A stretch of DNA of 8,613 bases from positions 1 through 8,613 of the forward strand of contig CAYVBW010000024.1 of the NCBI GenBank assembly GCA_964449995.1, written 5' to 3'. Below, one piece after another: positions 1-6,967 of the stretch. The stretch is from CAYVBW01 sp964449995. GTDB taxonomy: Bacteria > Patescibacteriota > Microgenomatia > UBA1400 > PJMF01. A program made the position numbers and the translations under genes. The notes under the pieces are model-generated. The model saw nothing but the letters and a program-made list of their open reading frames with translations, was not told the origin of the DNA and searched no databases. How positions within the stretch are numbered: the stretch's first letter is position 1; every line of letters begins with the position of its first letter.

Positions 1-2
1 TA

Positions 3-479
3 CATCATCACATCGTGAGCTCGCATCTGCCACTGGAGATGCTGAACGAAATGTGGAAGCATGGATACGTCAGAGTGACACCACTGGATAAGACCAGGAA
101 CTATACAAAGCTGGCGCACTATTTGATCAAAGAAACATCCAAAACTTACCGCGAAGAGGGAAGTGTGAATCATAGGCGCTGGACCTGCAGCCGGAACATT
201 GTCAGACCGGAAGTGAAAAGACAAATAGTTTCCGAGCGGGAAATGTATAAAGACATAAAACCATTAAAAGGTTATTACATAGATCAAGATTCTATCCGCA
301 GGTATGATCACAAAGTCACTGGTCTGCCTCATCTGGAATATACACAGGTGGCCATTGCAAAGCCGAGATACAAACGGTGGTACAAGGGAACCACGATAAA
401 AACAACTGAAAACTATAATTATTTGCTGCGCCACGAAAAGCAGCTGGCTTTTGATATAAACGAAGGAGTAAGCAAATGA
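3..479 (+). CDS. HUH-type rolling-circle Rep-like protein, C-terminal part (5' end outside window)
   Basis: The frame is open from the left edge, so this is the 3' part of a longer gene. The GTG at 15 is probably an internal Val, because the codons before it read HHHIV. That resembles the HUH metal-binding motif (motif II) of rolling-circle replication endonucleases. About 35 codons on, HYLIKE (codons near 117-134) fits motif III, YxxK, where the Tyr would attack DNA and hold the 5' end. The rest (RRWTCSRN, KGYY, a basic C-terminus) carries no motif I recognise. HUH proteins nick one DNA strand to start replication or transfer. In Bacillota phages such proteins sit at the end of the early region, before the late regulator, as here. 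The stop overlaps the next start (ATGA at 476-479), so the two are probably translationally coupled. The family call is moderate because motif I and the N-terminus are missing. Confidence 0.6.
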   Translation, partial: HHHIVSSHLPLEMLNEMWKHGYVRVTPLDKTRNYTKLAHYLIKETSKTYREEGSVNHRRWTCSRNIVRPEVKRQIVSEREMYKDIKPLKGYYIDQDSIRRYDHKVTGLPHLEYTQVAIAKPRYKRWYKGTTIKTTENYNYLLRHEKQLAFDINEGVSK

Positions 480-883
480 AGAGAGTGGAAGTAGAGAAAC
501 TCAGGATATATCAAGCAAAGGCAAGAGCCGTCGCTCTTAGCATGCTACACCCAGAGCGTACGATAGTAAGGGACTGGTATAATGATTATCGTTCAGGCAA
601 AGGCGTACCTAAGCCCATGGTGGGATTTGATGATGGCCAGGAAAAATTCAAAGAGTTGGATAAAGAACTACAGGAAATTAAAAAGCAGATGAATGACAAG
701 GTTGCAGAAATAGAAAGGTGGCTTATGGCGGTTGATGAAATAACCGATGACGAAACTTGTACCATACTCAGAAATTATTACAGGAACTGTATGACTCAAG
801 AAGAAATTGGGCAGGAGCTTGGATATGAGCAGCCAGCCATCTCGAAGAAAATAGATTCGTTCTGGAAAACATACCATGAGTGA
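476..883 (+). CDS. ArpU/RinA-like phage transcriptional regulator (sigma-70 region 4-like HTH)
   Basis: A 135-residue protein. Residues 1-50 are basic with no clear domain. Residues 55-85 are charged and heptad-like (KFKELDKELQEIKKQ), probably a coiled coil. Residues 90-130 look like a sigma-70 region 4 helix-turn-helix: a TCTILRNYYRNCMTQEEIG first part, then LGYEQPAISKKIDSFW as turn and recognition helix. This architecture matches small late-gene activators of Gram-positive phages (ArpU, RinA and DUF1492-type proteins), which bind upstream of the packaging genes. The location fits, since it is the last gene before a short control region and then HNH and terminase. AAGGAG at 463-468 sits seven bases before the ATG. 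The class is fairly sure. The exact family, and whether it activates the site at 884-975, is inferred. Confidence 0.72.
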   Translation: MKRVEVEKLRIYQAKARAVALSMLHPERTIVRDWYNDYRSGKGVPKPMVGFDDGQEKFKELDKELQEIKKQMNDKVAEIERWLMAVDEITDDETCTILRNYYRNCMTQEEIGQELGYEQPAISKKIDSFWKTYHE

Positions 884-884
884 A

Positions 885-924
885 TTGGAATACAAAGAAT
901 ATAAAATTTGTTATATTATGTATG
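885..924 (+). promoter_or_regulatory. Candidate late promoter with extended -10
   Basis: TGTTATATT at 909-917 fits an extended -10 (TGn then TATATT). The only -35-like hexamer, TTGGAA at 885-890, lies 21 bases upstream of TATATT, which is too far for an ordinary sigma-A promoter. A weak -35 is common for promoters that need an activator, and the gene just upstream encodes a plausible one. A start near 924 would give a leader of about 50 bases containing the hairpin at 944-965. This is motif reading by eye only. Confidence 0.3.
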
Positions 925-943
925 TGGAGATGAATAAGTAAGA

Positions 944-970
944 CCGGAGGCGAAAAAGCTTCCGGCTTTT
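944..970 (+). terminator. Hairpin plus T-tract just upstream of the HNH start
   Basis: CCGGAGGC (944-951) pairs with GCTTCCGG (958-965) to give eight pairs including one G-T, around a six-base GAAAAA loop. CTTTT follows at 966-970, so the shape is that of an intrinsic terminator. The HNH start codon is only five bases after the T-tract. Transcripts for the HNH gene must therefore cross this hairpin, which leaves no room for a promoter after it. It may be a leaky terminator, an antitermination target, or a 5' leader structure. The only nearby SD-like string, GGAGG at 946-950, lies inside the stem. Confidence 0.5.
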
Positions 971-975
971 ATATT

Positions 976-1668
976 ATGGCAAAAGAATATGCGAAAAAGT
1001 TTTATAACAGCATTGAGTGGCAAAGCTGCCGGCAAGCATACATCGCACACCGGATCAGCAAGGATGGTGGGATCTGTGAGCATTGCGGCGAAAGCCTGGG
1101 ATATATCGTACATCACAAAGATGAGATTACTTCTACAAACATACATGATCCTACGATAACGCTGAACCATGAAAACCTTGAATATGTATGCAAGGGATGC
1201 CATGACGATATGCATGGGAATGCTTTTGCGGGCACAGCGATGGAACACAACTTCTCTGCAGATGGTCAGCCAATACCGAAAGCAAAAGTAATTATAGTTT
1301 ATGGAGCACCGGCATCAGGAAAAACCAGATGGGTTGAAAACAATAAAGACCCAGAAGATATGGTTTTGGATTTAGATGAAATCAGGCGGGCGTGTCATGG
1401 AAACTTAAGAGATGCGTTGAACAAGCGTGATGAATTATATGCAAACATACAAACCGGAAAGATAACCGGGAAGATATATGTGATTGAAACAGCGGCCAGA
1501 AAAAACCGAAGAGAATATTTAAAGCATAAGCTAAACGGCGAACTTGTTTTTATTAAATCGACAAAGCAAGATTGTTTAAACAGGGCAATGGCAGATCCGA
1601 ACCGTCACGATAAACAAACACAACGATATATCATAGAAAAATGGTTCAAAGAATACGAAAATGATTAA
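976..1668 (+). CDS. HNH endonuclease fused to P-loop (polynucleotide kinase/zeta-like) domain
   Basis: A two-domain protein of 230 residues. Residues 1-80 are an HNH nuclease: a zinc-binding CEHC (34-37), catalytic HH (46-47), the Asn of ENLEY (67), and CKGCHDDMH (72-80) with the second CxxC and final His. Residues 104-230 start with a strand and Walker A, VIIVYGAPASGKT (GAPASGKT at 110-117). LDLDEIR (131-137) and VIETAARKNRREYL (169-182) then resemble the nucleotide-kinase/zeta fold, with NRAMADPNRHD (202-212) as a possible lid. HNH proteins beside terminase genes are an established part of cos packaging and stimulate terminase cleavage. The kinase-like role is not known to me and is only inferred from the P-loop. 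The ATG is the only usual start codon after the in-frame stop at 931, yet no free SD precedes it. The N-terminus (MAKEYAKKFYNS) matches the usual beginning of this phage HNH family as I remember it. Confidence 0.82.
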   Translation: MAKEYAKKFYNSIEWQSCRQAYIAHRISKDGGICEHCGESLGYIVHHKDEITSTNIHDPTITLNHENLEYVCKGCHDDMHGNAFAGTAMEHNFSADGQPIPKAKVIIVYGAPASGKTRWVENNKDPEDMVLDLDEIRRACHGNLRDALNKRDELYANIQTGKITGKIYVIETAARKNRREYLKHKLNGELVFIKSTKQDCLNRAMADPNRHDKQTQRYIIEKWFKEYEND

Positions 1669-1838
1669 AAAAGAATCGAAAATGATACAAACTCACAGGA
1701 AAATAAAATGACAAACATACCTGTATACCCCCCTATAAATTTTTTATTAAATTTCTGGATAAAGCCCGTGGGGGAAACTTTTTTGTAAATAACAGGGAAA
1801 AACCACATGAGGGGGTATAACGTAAAAGGAGCAAAAAC
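1669..1838. other. Non-coding packaging-region spacer, candidate cos/terminase recognition site
   Basis: 170 bases lie between the HNH gene and terS with no convincing ORF. It is AT-rich but contains sharp C/G tracts: six C at 1728-1733, CCC at 1765-1767 then five G at 1770-1774, and five G at 1811-1815. TATACCCCC (1724-1732) is an exact inverted copy of GGGGGTATA (1811-1819), with 78 bases between the arms. In HNH-containing cos phages the cohesive-end site usually lies next to the terminase genes, so this is the natural candidate. The cut position cannot be told from sequence alone. I see no convincing sigma-A promoter in it. Confidence 0.4.
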
Positions 1839-2231
1839 ATGGCCGGGAAAAAGAAGATTAACGCGGAGGAAGAAAAAGCAAGGAAGAGGCGGATAAATAA
1901 AACAATAAAACAGTTTGAGAATATTTTCAAATGTGCAGATGATAATAAAAACGCCGTCGCAAAAAAAATATATACGGAGATCGCATTTATGGAGGAAACA
2001 CTCCGGGAACTCAAGAACACCATAAACTCAGAGGGAGCAACGATCATTGCTACAAACGGGAACGGGTTTAAAGTGCCGACGGAAAATCCTGCTCAAAAAT
2101 CCTATAATACAATGATTCGCAATTACAATGGTGCGATTAAAAATCTCGCAGCTCTTCTGCCGAGGAGTGTAGCTGGCGATGATACGAATGATGCGTTTGA
2201 AAGGTTTATTGAGAGCCGTGATGATATATGA
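1839..2231 (+). CDS. terS: Terminase small subunit (P27/Terminase_4-like)
   Basis: A 130-residue protein directly upstream of the large terminase and overlapping its start by ATGA (2228-2231). The N-terminus is strongly basic (GKKKINAEEEKARKRR), as expected for DNA contact. Residues 20-65 are helical and amphipathic. The middle section (EGATIIATNGNGFKVPTENP) is followed by helices around SYNTMIRNYNGAIKNLAALL. That order (helices, a short glycine-rich hairpin with a PTENP-type turn, then a helix ending in a leucine pair) is typical of P27-family small terminases, which recognise cos and load the large subunit. A good SD, AAGGAG (1827-1831), precedes the ATG by eight bases. The call rests on position and pattern, since there is no catalytic motif to confirm it. 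An in-phase run of A at 1961-1968 resembles a slippery site but leads nowhere recognisable. Confidence 0.75.
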   Translation: MAGKKKINAEEEKARKRRINKTIKQFENIFKCADDNKNAVAKKIYTEIAFMEETLRELKNTINSEGATIIATNGNGFKVPTENPAQKSYNTMIRNYNGAIKNLAALLPRSVAGDDTNDAFERFIESRDDI

Positions 2232-3889
2232 ATCCGATAATGGAATACTGGAAAGAGATTGAATCAGGACGTGTACCAGTATCAGACAAAGTATATAGAA
2301 CGTATAAAAAAATCGTATGGGATCTCGAACATCCCGGGGATTTTTTATATTCCGAAAAACGAGCAGAACACATAATAACATTTTTCGAAAAATATTGTCG
2401 GCATTCCAAAGGTAAGTGGGGCGGTGCACCGGTGAAACTTGAACCGTGGGAAAAGGCGCACCTTGCAACCGTATGTGGATTTGTAGACACAAACGGATTG
2501 CGGAAATATACAAAAGCCGTTTTGATAGTCGGAAAGAAAAATGGCAAATCATTGCTGGCTTCTGGTGTCGGTTTGTATTTACAGGTAGCAGACGGAGAAG
2601 CCGGACCGGAAGTTTATGCCGCCGCGACAAAAAAAGACCAAGCAAAAATAATATGGAACGAGTCAAAGAGGATGGTCAAAAAATCACCGGCTTTGCGCAG
2701 CAGAATCAAATGCCTTGTGGGTGAGCTTTCCTCGGAAGATTTTAACGAGGGTACATTCAAGCCACTCTCTTCGGATGTAAATACTATGGACGGGCTTAAT
2801 GTCCATGGCGCATTGATGGATGAGATCCACCAATGGCAGAATGGCCTTGATCTTTATAACATAATCGCAGATGGAACGAGTGCCAGAGATCAGCCGCTTA
2901 TTTATGAAACTTCAACAGCGGGCACAATCAGAGAAGATTTTTTTGATCATGAATATGATGAGGCCGAGAGAGTGATAAACGGCTATTTCGATCCGAACGG
3001 CTATCATGATGAACACTCGATTTACTTTGTGTATGAACTGGACAAACGATCGGAATGGACAGATCCAAAAGCATGGATCAAAGCCAACCCGAATCTGGGG
3101 GTCACGAAAAAAGAATCTATATTGGCATCCAAGGTAGAACGCGCGAAAAATAATCCGATTGCAATCAAAAATCTGGTTTGCAAGGAATTTAATATAAGAG
3201 AAACCGATACCGAATCCTGGCTGTCATTTGACGAGCTGAATAATACTGCAACATACGATATCGGAAAACTAAAACCCCGATATGGTCTTGGCGGAGTTGA
3301 CTTATCCTCCAGCGTAGACCTTACCGCTGCTTGTGTGATATTTAAAGTACCGAAAGACGATCATGTTTACAGCATGAATATGTTTTGGCTTCCGGAAGCT
3401 TTGATGGAACAGAAAATCAAAGAAGATAAAATTCCATATGACCTTTGGCAGGAACAAGGGCTGGTTGCGACTTGCCCTGGAAACAAAATTCATTACAAAT
3501 ATGTGGTCGAATGGTTTAAAAAAGTACAAAGCATGGGAATCATGTTGCAGCATATAGGTTACGACGACTGGAGCGCTCAATATTTTGTAGAGGACATGAA
3601 AAACACCTTCGGTGAAGAGGTCATGGAATCTGTAAAGCAGGGGACCAAAACGCTATCGAGCCCAATGAAAACATTGGGAGCTGATTTAGCTGTAAAGATA
3701 GTCAACTACAATAATAACCCGATACTAAAATGGAACCTTGCAAACACCAGAGTGAAAATTGATAAAAACAATAATATACAACCGGACAAAGGCAAGAACC
3801 CAACAAAACGAATAGACGGAACGGCGGCCTTGCTTGACGCATATGTCGAGCTCGAAAGGCATCTTGAGGAATATATGGTGATGATATGA
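2228..3889 (+). CDS. terL: Terminase large subunit (ATPase and nuclease packaging motor)
   Basis: At 553 residues this is the usual length for Terminase_1/YmfN-type large subunits. The N-terminal ATPase has a variant Walker A, VGKKNGKS (101-108), after the strand KAVLI. It also has Walker B ALMDEI (195-200, with D198 and catalytic E199) and a coupling motif around ETSTAGT (227-233). The C-terminal RNase H-like nuclease starts with GGVDLSSSVD (acidic D358) and continues with YDDWSA (D446/D447) and RIDGTAAL (D530), giving the expected metal-binding acids. The protein docks on the portal, hydrolyses ATP to drive DNA into the prohead, and cuts concatemers at the packaging site. There is no strong SD before the ATG, and translation is probably coupled to terS through the ATGA overlap. 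All key motifs are intact. Confidence 0.95.
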   Translation: MNPIMEYWKEIESGRVPVSDKVYRTYKKIVWDLEHPGDFLYSEKRAEHIITFFEKYCRHSKGKWGGAPVKLEPWEKAHLATVCGFVDTNGLRKYTKAVLIVGKKNGKSLLASGVGLYLQVADGEAGPEVYAAATKKDQAKIIWNESKRMVKKSPALRSRIKCLVGELSSEDFNEGTFKPLSSDVNTMDGLNVHGALMDEIHQWQNGLDLYNIIADGTSARDQPLIYETSTAGTIREDFFDHEYDEAERVINGYFDPNGYHDEHSIYFVYELDKRSEWTDPKAWIKANPNLGVTKKESILASKVERAKNNPIAIKNLVCKEFNIRETDTESWLSFDELNNTATYDIGKLKPRYGLGGVDLSSSVDLTAACVIFKVPKDDHVYSMNMFWLPEALMEQKIKEDKIPYDLWQEQGLVATCPGNKIHYKYVVEWFKKVQSMGIMLQHIGYDDWSAQYFVEDMKNTFGEEVMESVKQGTKTLSSPMKTLGADLAVKIVNYNNNPILKWNLANTRVKIDKNNNIQPDKGKNPTKRIDGTAALLDAYVELERHLEEYMVMI

Positions 3890-5124
3890 GCATATGGAAC
3901 AATTTAAAAAAGCGGTTATTTGGAAGTGTGACAGAACAATACAAAATGGTCACACAGACACAGGAAGGGTTTTATAGTTTTGATGGCCGCTTGTACAAAA
4001 GCGATCTTATAATGGCGTGCATAAGACCGCTGGTCTCTTCCGTCGGGAAATTAACAGCAAAACACATCAGAGAGTCAATTGACAAAGACGGGAATAAGAA
4101 TATAGCGACTAATCCTGATGTCTACATGAAATTCTTGCTTGAAGAGCCAAATCCATACATGACTGGGCAAACCTTACAAGAAAAAACAACTATTCACTAT
4201 GCGTTAAACAATAACGCATTCACATTGATCGTCAGGGACGCAAATGGATTGCCGTATGAACTCTATCCGCTTCCTGCCATGGCCGCAACAGGAAAAATCA
4301 TAAACAACGAATTGGCTATTCAATTTGTTTTTCCGAATGGCAAAATAAAATCTTTTGCGTACACGGATCTCATACACATTTCCAGAGACGCAATTGACGA
4401 TTATATTTTTGGTAATTCTCCGACGCCAATGCTCAGGGAGGTAATGGAGACCGTAACAGTAATTGATCAAGGAATCATTGCGGCTGTAAAAAATGGAGGC
4501 ATAATCAAATGGCTGCTTAAGTTCAAGCAGACCTTACATGACGACGACTTGAAGAAAAACGCAAAGACATTTGCGGAAAATTATCTTGATTACGAAACCA
4601 CAAGTTCAATCGGTGTCGCCGCTGTAGATTTAAAGGCGGACGCCGAACGAGTAGAACCAAAAGATTATGTACCGAATGCACTCATACAGGACAGAATCAC
4701 ATCCAGAGTTATGAATTTCTTCAATGTTAACTTAAAGATAATCCAATCCACAGCAAATGAAGAGGAGTGGAATGCGTACTATGAGCAAGTAATTGAACCG
4801 GTGTCTATTAAATTGGCAAATGAGTTTACACGGAAATTGTTCAGTCGAAAGCAAAGAAGCTTCGGGAATCGTATTTATTTTGAGGCAGCCAATCTGGAAC
4901 ATGCCTCACTCGCAACGAAGCTCAACATGAAAGAAATGGTAGACAGAGGCGCGCTCACACCTAATGAGTGGAGAGCCGGTCTGAACCTTCCTCCGGTAGA
5001 GGGTGGCGACAAACCGATTCGGAGACTTGACACAGCACCTGTAGCAGAACTTAAAAAACAGATTGTTAACGATGTTATCGCTACAATAAAAAATCCGAAA
5101 TCGAAAGGAGGTGAAAAGCAGTGA
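3886..5124 (+). CDS. Portal protein (HK97-like phage portal family)
   Basis: A 412-residue protein that follows terL with an ATGA overlap (3886-3889). It shows the run typical of HK97-type portals: a short amphipathic start (SIWNNLKKRLFG), then a helical segment around CIRPLVSSVGKL (45-56). EEPNPYMTG (86-94) precedes a wing region around NNAFTLIVRDANGLPYELYPL (109-129). DLIHISRDAIDDYIFGNSP (161-179) comes next, with a long helix after it. The C-terminus has RGALTPNEWRAGLNLPPVEGGD (354-375), a close match to the common end of this family. It forms a ring at one head vertex, through which DNA enters and leaves and on which terminase and connector dock. GGTGAT at 3877-3882 may act as an SD, helped by coupling. 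The tail of the gene carries AAAGGAGG (5104-5111), which serves the next gene. Confidence 0.93.
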   Translation: MSIWNNLKKRLFGSVTEQYKMVTQTQEGFYSFDGRLYKSDLIMACIRPLVSSVGKLTAKHIRESIDKDGNKNIATNPDVYMKFLLEEPNPYMTGQTLQEKTTIHYALNNNAFTLIVRDANGLPYELYPLPAMAATGKIINNELAIQFVFPNGKIKSFAYTDLIHISRDAIDDYIFGNSPTPMLREVMETVTVIDQGIIAAVKNGGIIKWLLKFKQTLHDDDLKKNAKTFAENYLDYETTSSIGVAAVDLKADAERVEPKDYVPNALIQDRITSRVMNFFNVNLKIIQSTANEEEWNAYYEQVIEPVSIKLANEFTRKLFSRKQRSFGNRIYFEAANLEHASLATKLNMKEMVDRGALTPNEWRAGLNLPPVEGGDKPIRRLDTAPVAELKKQIVNDVIATIKNPKSKGGEKQ

Positions 5125-5771
5125 AAATCCCGATCAAGGGAACGATTATCCCGAATGACTATAAAGACATTTATGATTGGTTTGGTTATGAATCTACCAG
5201 TCCAAACGATGTGGAAGCTGCCCTTGAAAAGGCAAACGGAGAATCTATAGAAGTAGAAATTAATTCCGGAGGCGGCGAAATCTTTGCAGGCAGCGAAATT
5301 TATTCAAAAATAAAAGCTTACGCCGGGAATAAGATTATAGAAATCGTTGGACTGGCAGGATCCGCAGCCAGCGTGATTGCAATGGCTGCAAAATCCAGAA
5401 TATACCCGGCCGCAATGATGATGATACATAACGTCGCTTCGACAGCAAGCGGCGATTTTAATGCTCATAATCATGAAGCGGAGATATTGCTGGAAGCAAA
5501 TAAAGCCATAGCCAACGCATATGAAGCCAAAACAGGTAAGACACAGGATGAGTTATTGGAATTGATGAATGCTGAAACTTGGATGAACGCCAAAACTGCC
5601 TTAGAAAATGGATTCGTAGATGAAATGGCAGATGGAATCCTTATGAACGGATTTGGATGCCGAATCCTGACTGAAGCAGAAATACGGGAAGCAAGAGCAG
5701 AAATCGAAAATGAAAACAAAAGAAAGATTGAGCGGGAACGGCTTAGTCTAAAAAAAATGGAGGTAATCTAA
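5121..5771 (+). CDS. ClpP-like (S14) prohead maturation protease
   Basis: A 216-residue protein with the ClpP fold. EVEINSGGGEIFAGSEIYSKI (44-64) is the family's NSPGG-type strand and turn, GLAGSAASVIAMAA (77-90) carries nucleophile Ser81, and MMMIHN (99-104) carries His103. The third catalytic position, Asp in bacterial ClpP, is probably Glu152 in NAETWMNA. Glu is common there in phage members. It is expected to process the capsid delta domain during head maturation, and its place between portal and capsid supports that. The GTG start is chosen because AAAGGAGG (5104-5111) lies nine bases upstream and GTGA overlaps the portal stop. Residues 180-216 are a highly charged, probably helical tail (KRKIERERLSLKKM) beyond the protease core, which might contact the scaffold. 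Near its end, CTA AAA AAA holds an in-phase slippery heptamer. Confidence 0.92.
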   Translation: MKIPIKGTIIPNDYKDIYDWFGYESTSPNDVEAALEKANGESIEVEINSGGGEIFAGSEIYSKIKAYAGNKIIEIVGLAGSAASVIAMAAKSRIYPAAMMMIHNVASTASGDFNAHNHEAEILLEANKAIANAYEAKTGKTQDELLELMNAETWMNAKTALENGFVDEMADGILMNGFGCRILTEAEIREARAEIENENKRKIERERLSLKKMEVI

Positions 5772-5773
5772 AA

Positions 5774-6967
5774 ATGACAAAAGAAGAATATGTAGCCAAG
5801 AGAAAAACACTGCTTGATGAGGCAGAAAGCTTTGTCAATGCAGCAAAATTCGAAGATCTTGAAGCAAAGAAAAACGAAATAAGCGAACTGGACAATGTTT
5901 ATGAGAAGCAGATCCAGGCACAGGCAGATATGGAGGCCATGAAAGACCACATTGCACCTGCTGTAGAAATGGCAGATGTAGTATCGGGCGAAATCATAGC
6001 TGATGTTGACGAGAAAAAAATGTACGAGGATGCTTTTTCGAAATTCTTCCTCGGACATAAATTGACTATTGAGGAATCGAATGCTATAGAAACCCACAAA
6101 TTCCAGAATGACACCATAGACAGTGGGAGTAACGCACTGGTGATTCCGGAGAGCCTCAAAGATGCGATTTGGAAAGCCGCAACAGAAGCTCATCCGGTTC
6201 TGAATGCCGTAGCTCCTACGTTTATCCAGGGCGATGTTGTATTGATCGTGGATGAAAACGAAGATGCGGACGGAGTTTGGGTAGACGAAGATACCGCCGC
6301 TTCCGGAGATGATGTGCCGATTATAGAGATTCCGCTGAAAGGAAATGAACTTGTAAAGTGCGTCACCGTAAGTTGGAAACTCAAAAAGATGTCCATATCG
6401 GCGTTCATTCCTTATTTGGGACAGAAAATCGGCGAAAAGGTCGGAAATGCGCTTGCTAAATCATATTTCACAGGACTTGGGCAACCCGGGACTGAGGATG
6501 ACTTCAAGGGTCAGGCAACCGGCGTAGTGACTAAATTGGAGGCAGAAGACGAAACTCCCCAGATAGTGAATTATACAGGAACTCCTACCTATACCGAACT
6601 GATACAGTTTAGAGCACTGGTCAAAAGCGGGTATGCCGATGCAATGTATGCAAAGAGCGACTTCATCTGGAACAAACTGGCAAATGTTCTTGACGGAAAC
6701 GACAGACCTTATTTCATACCGGATCCGACATCCGGCGGCGTAGGAAGAATGTTTGGCATTCCTGTTTTCGAAGAAGACGGGGCTCCCAATGACGGGCTGA
6801 TTCTTGGCTCGTTTGCAAAGGCTTATGGAGCAAACATTAATGAGGCTATATCGCTTTACATGGAGGATCGTGTTAAAGACAGACAAACGGACTACATGGC
6901 CTACATGATAGCCGATGGATCTCCCATGACAACGAAGGCGTTTGCTTACCTAAAAAAATCAGCGTAG
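5774..6967 (+). CDS. Major capsid protein (HK97 fold), zero-frame product
   Basis: A 397-residue protein in the HK97 gp5-like family. Residues 1 to about 65 are a charged coiled coil (EEYVAKRKTLLDEAESF onward), the delta/scaffold domain that the upstream protease would remove. Mature shell sequence is clear from about residue 116 (SGSNALVIPESLKDAIWKAA). It continues with ATFIQGDVVLIVDENEDADGVW-type strands, SISAFIPYLGQKIGEKVGNAL (spine helix region), RALVKSGYADAMYAKS, and a C-terminal domain including RMFGIPVFEEDGAP and YMAYMIADGSPMTTKAFAYLKKSA. The domain looks complete before the stop, so this is a functional shell subunit on its own. GGAGG (5759-5763) lies ten bases before the ATG. The last codons, CTA AAA AAA TCA GCG TAG, contain a -1 slippery heptamer, so a fraction of ribosomes probably extends the protein into the Ig-like region that follows. 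Confidence 0.94.
   Translation: MTKEEYVAKRKTLLDEAESFVNAAKFEDLEAKKNEISELDNVYEKQIQAQADMEAMKDHIAPAVEMADVVSGEIIADVDEKKMYEDAFSKFFLGHKLTIEESNAIETHKFQNDTIDSGSNALVIPESLKDAIWKAATEAHPVLNAVAPTFIQGDVVLIVDENEDADGVWVDEDTAASGDDVPIIEIPLKGNELVKCVTVSWKLKKMSISAFIPYLGQKIGEKVGNALAKSYFTGLGQPGTEDDFKGQATGVVTKLEAEDETPQIVNYTGTPTYTELIQFRALVKSGYADAMYAKSDFIWNKLANVLDGNDRPYFIPDPTSGGVGRMFGIPVFEEDGAPNDGLILGSFAKAYGANINEAISLYMEDRVKDRQTDYMAYMIADGSPMTTKAFAYLKKSA
6952..6958 (+). promoter_or_regulatory. A_AAA_AAA slippery heptamer for programmed -1 frameshift
   Basis: Seven A residues are phased exactly as X_XXY_YYZ relative to the capsid frame (CTA AAA AAA), two sense codons before the TAG. A shift back by one base after Lys395 continues as ATC AGC GTA GCA and passes the stop. 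GAAGG at 6934-6938, 13 bases upstream, is a weak SD-like element of the kind that helps -1 shifts in bacterial dnaX. The heptamer alone is weak evidence, because in-phase copies occur elsewhere in this A-rich window. The downstream frame and the stem make this one special. Confidence 0.75.

Noticed and set aside
918..941. Tiny ORF (MYVEMNK) before the hairpin as a leader peptide
   Set aside because: Seven codons can occur by chance. There is no clear SD for the first ATG and no codon bias typical of attenuation peptides.
1961..1967. In-phase A_AAA_AAA in terS as another programmed frameshift
   Set aside because: The -1 frame runs only about 34 codons with no recognisable domain, and terS looks complete in its own frame. 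It serves as a reminder of the base rate.
1733..2047. Minus-strand 104-codon frame across the HNH-terS gap
   Set aside because: It is hydrophobic, low-complexity translation opposite an A-rich basic coding region, with no support for expression.
2629..2635. In-phase A_AAA_AAA in terL (ACA AAA AAA GAC)
   Set aside because: It lies in the middle of an intact ATPase domain, where a shift would simply truncate the enzyme. It is likely chance in A-rich sequence.
2028..2666. 212-codon open frame on the minus strand over terS/terL
   Set aside because: It opposes strongly supported terminase genes, its translation has no domain pattern, and no SD or operon context supports it. Other minus-strand frames in the window were dropped for the same reason.
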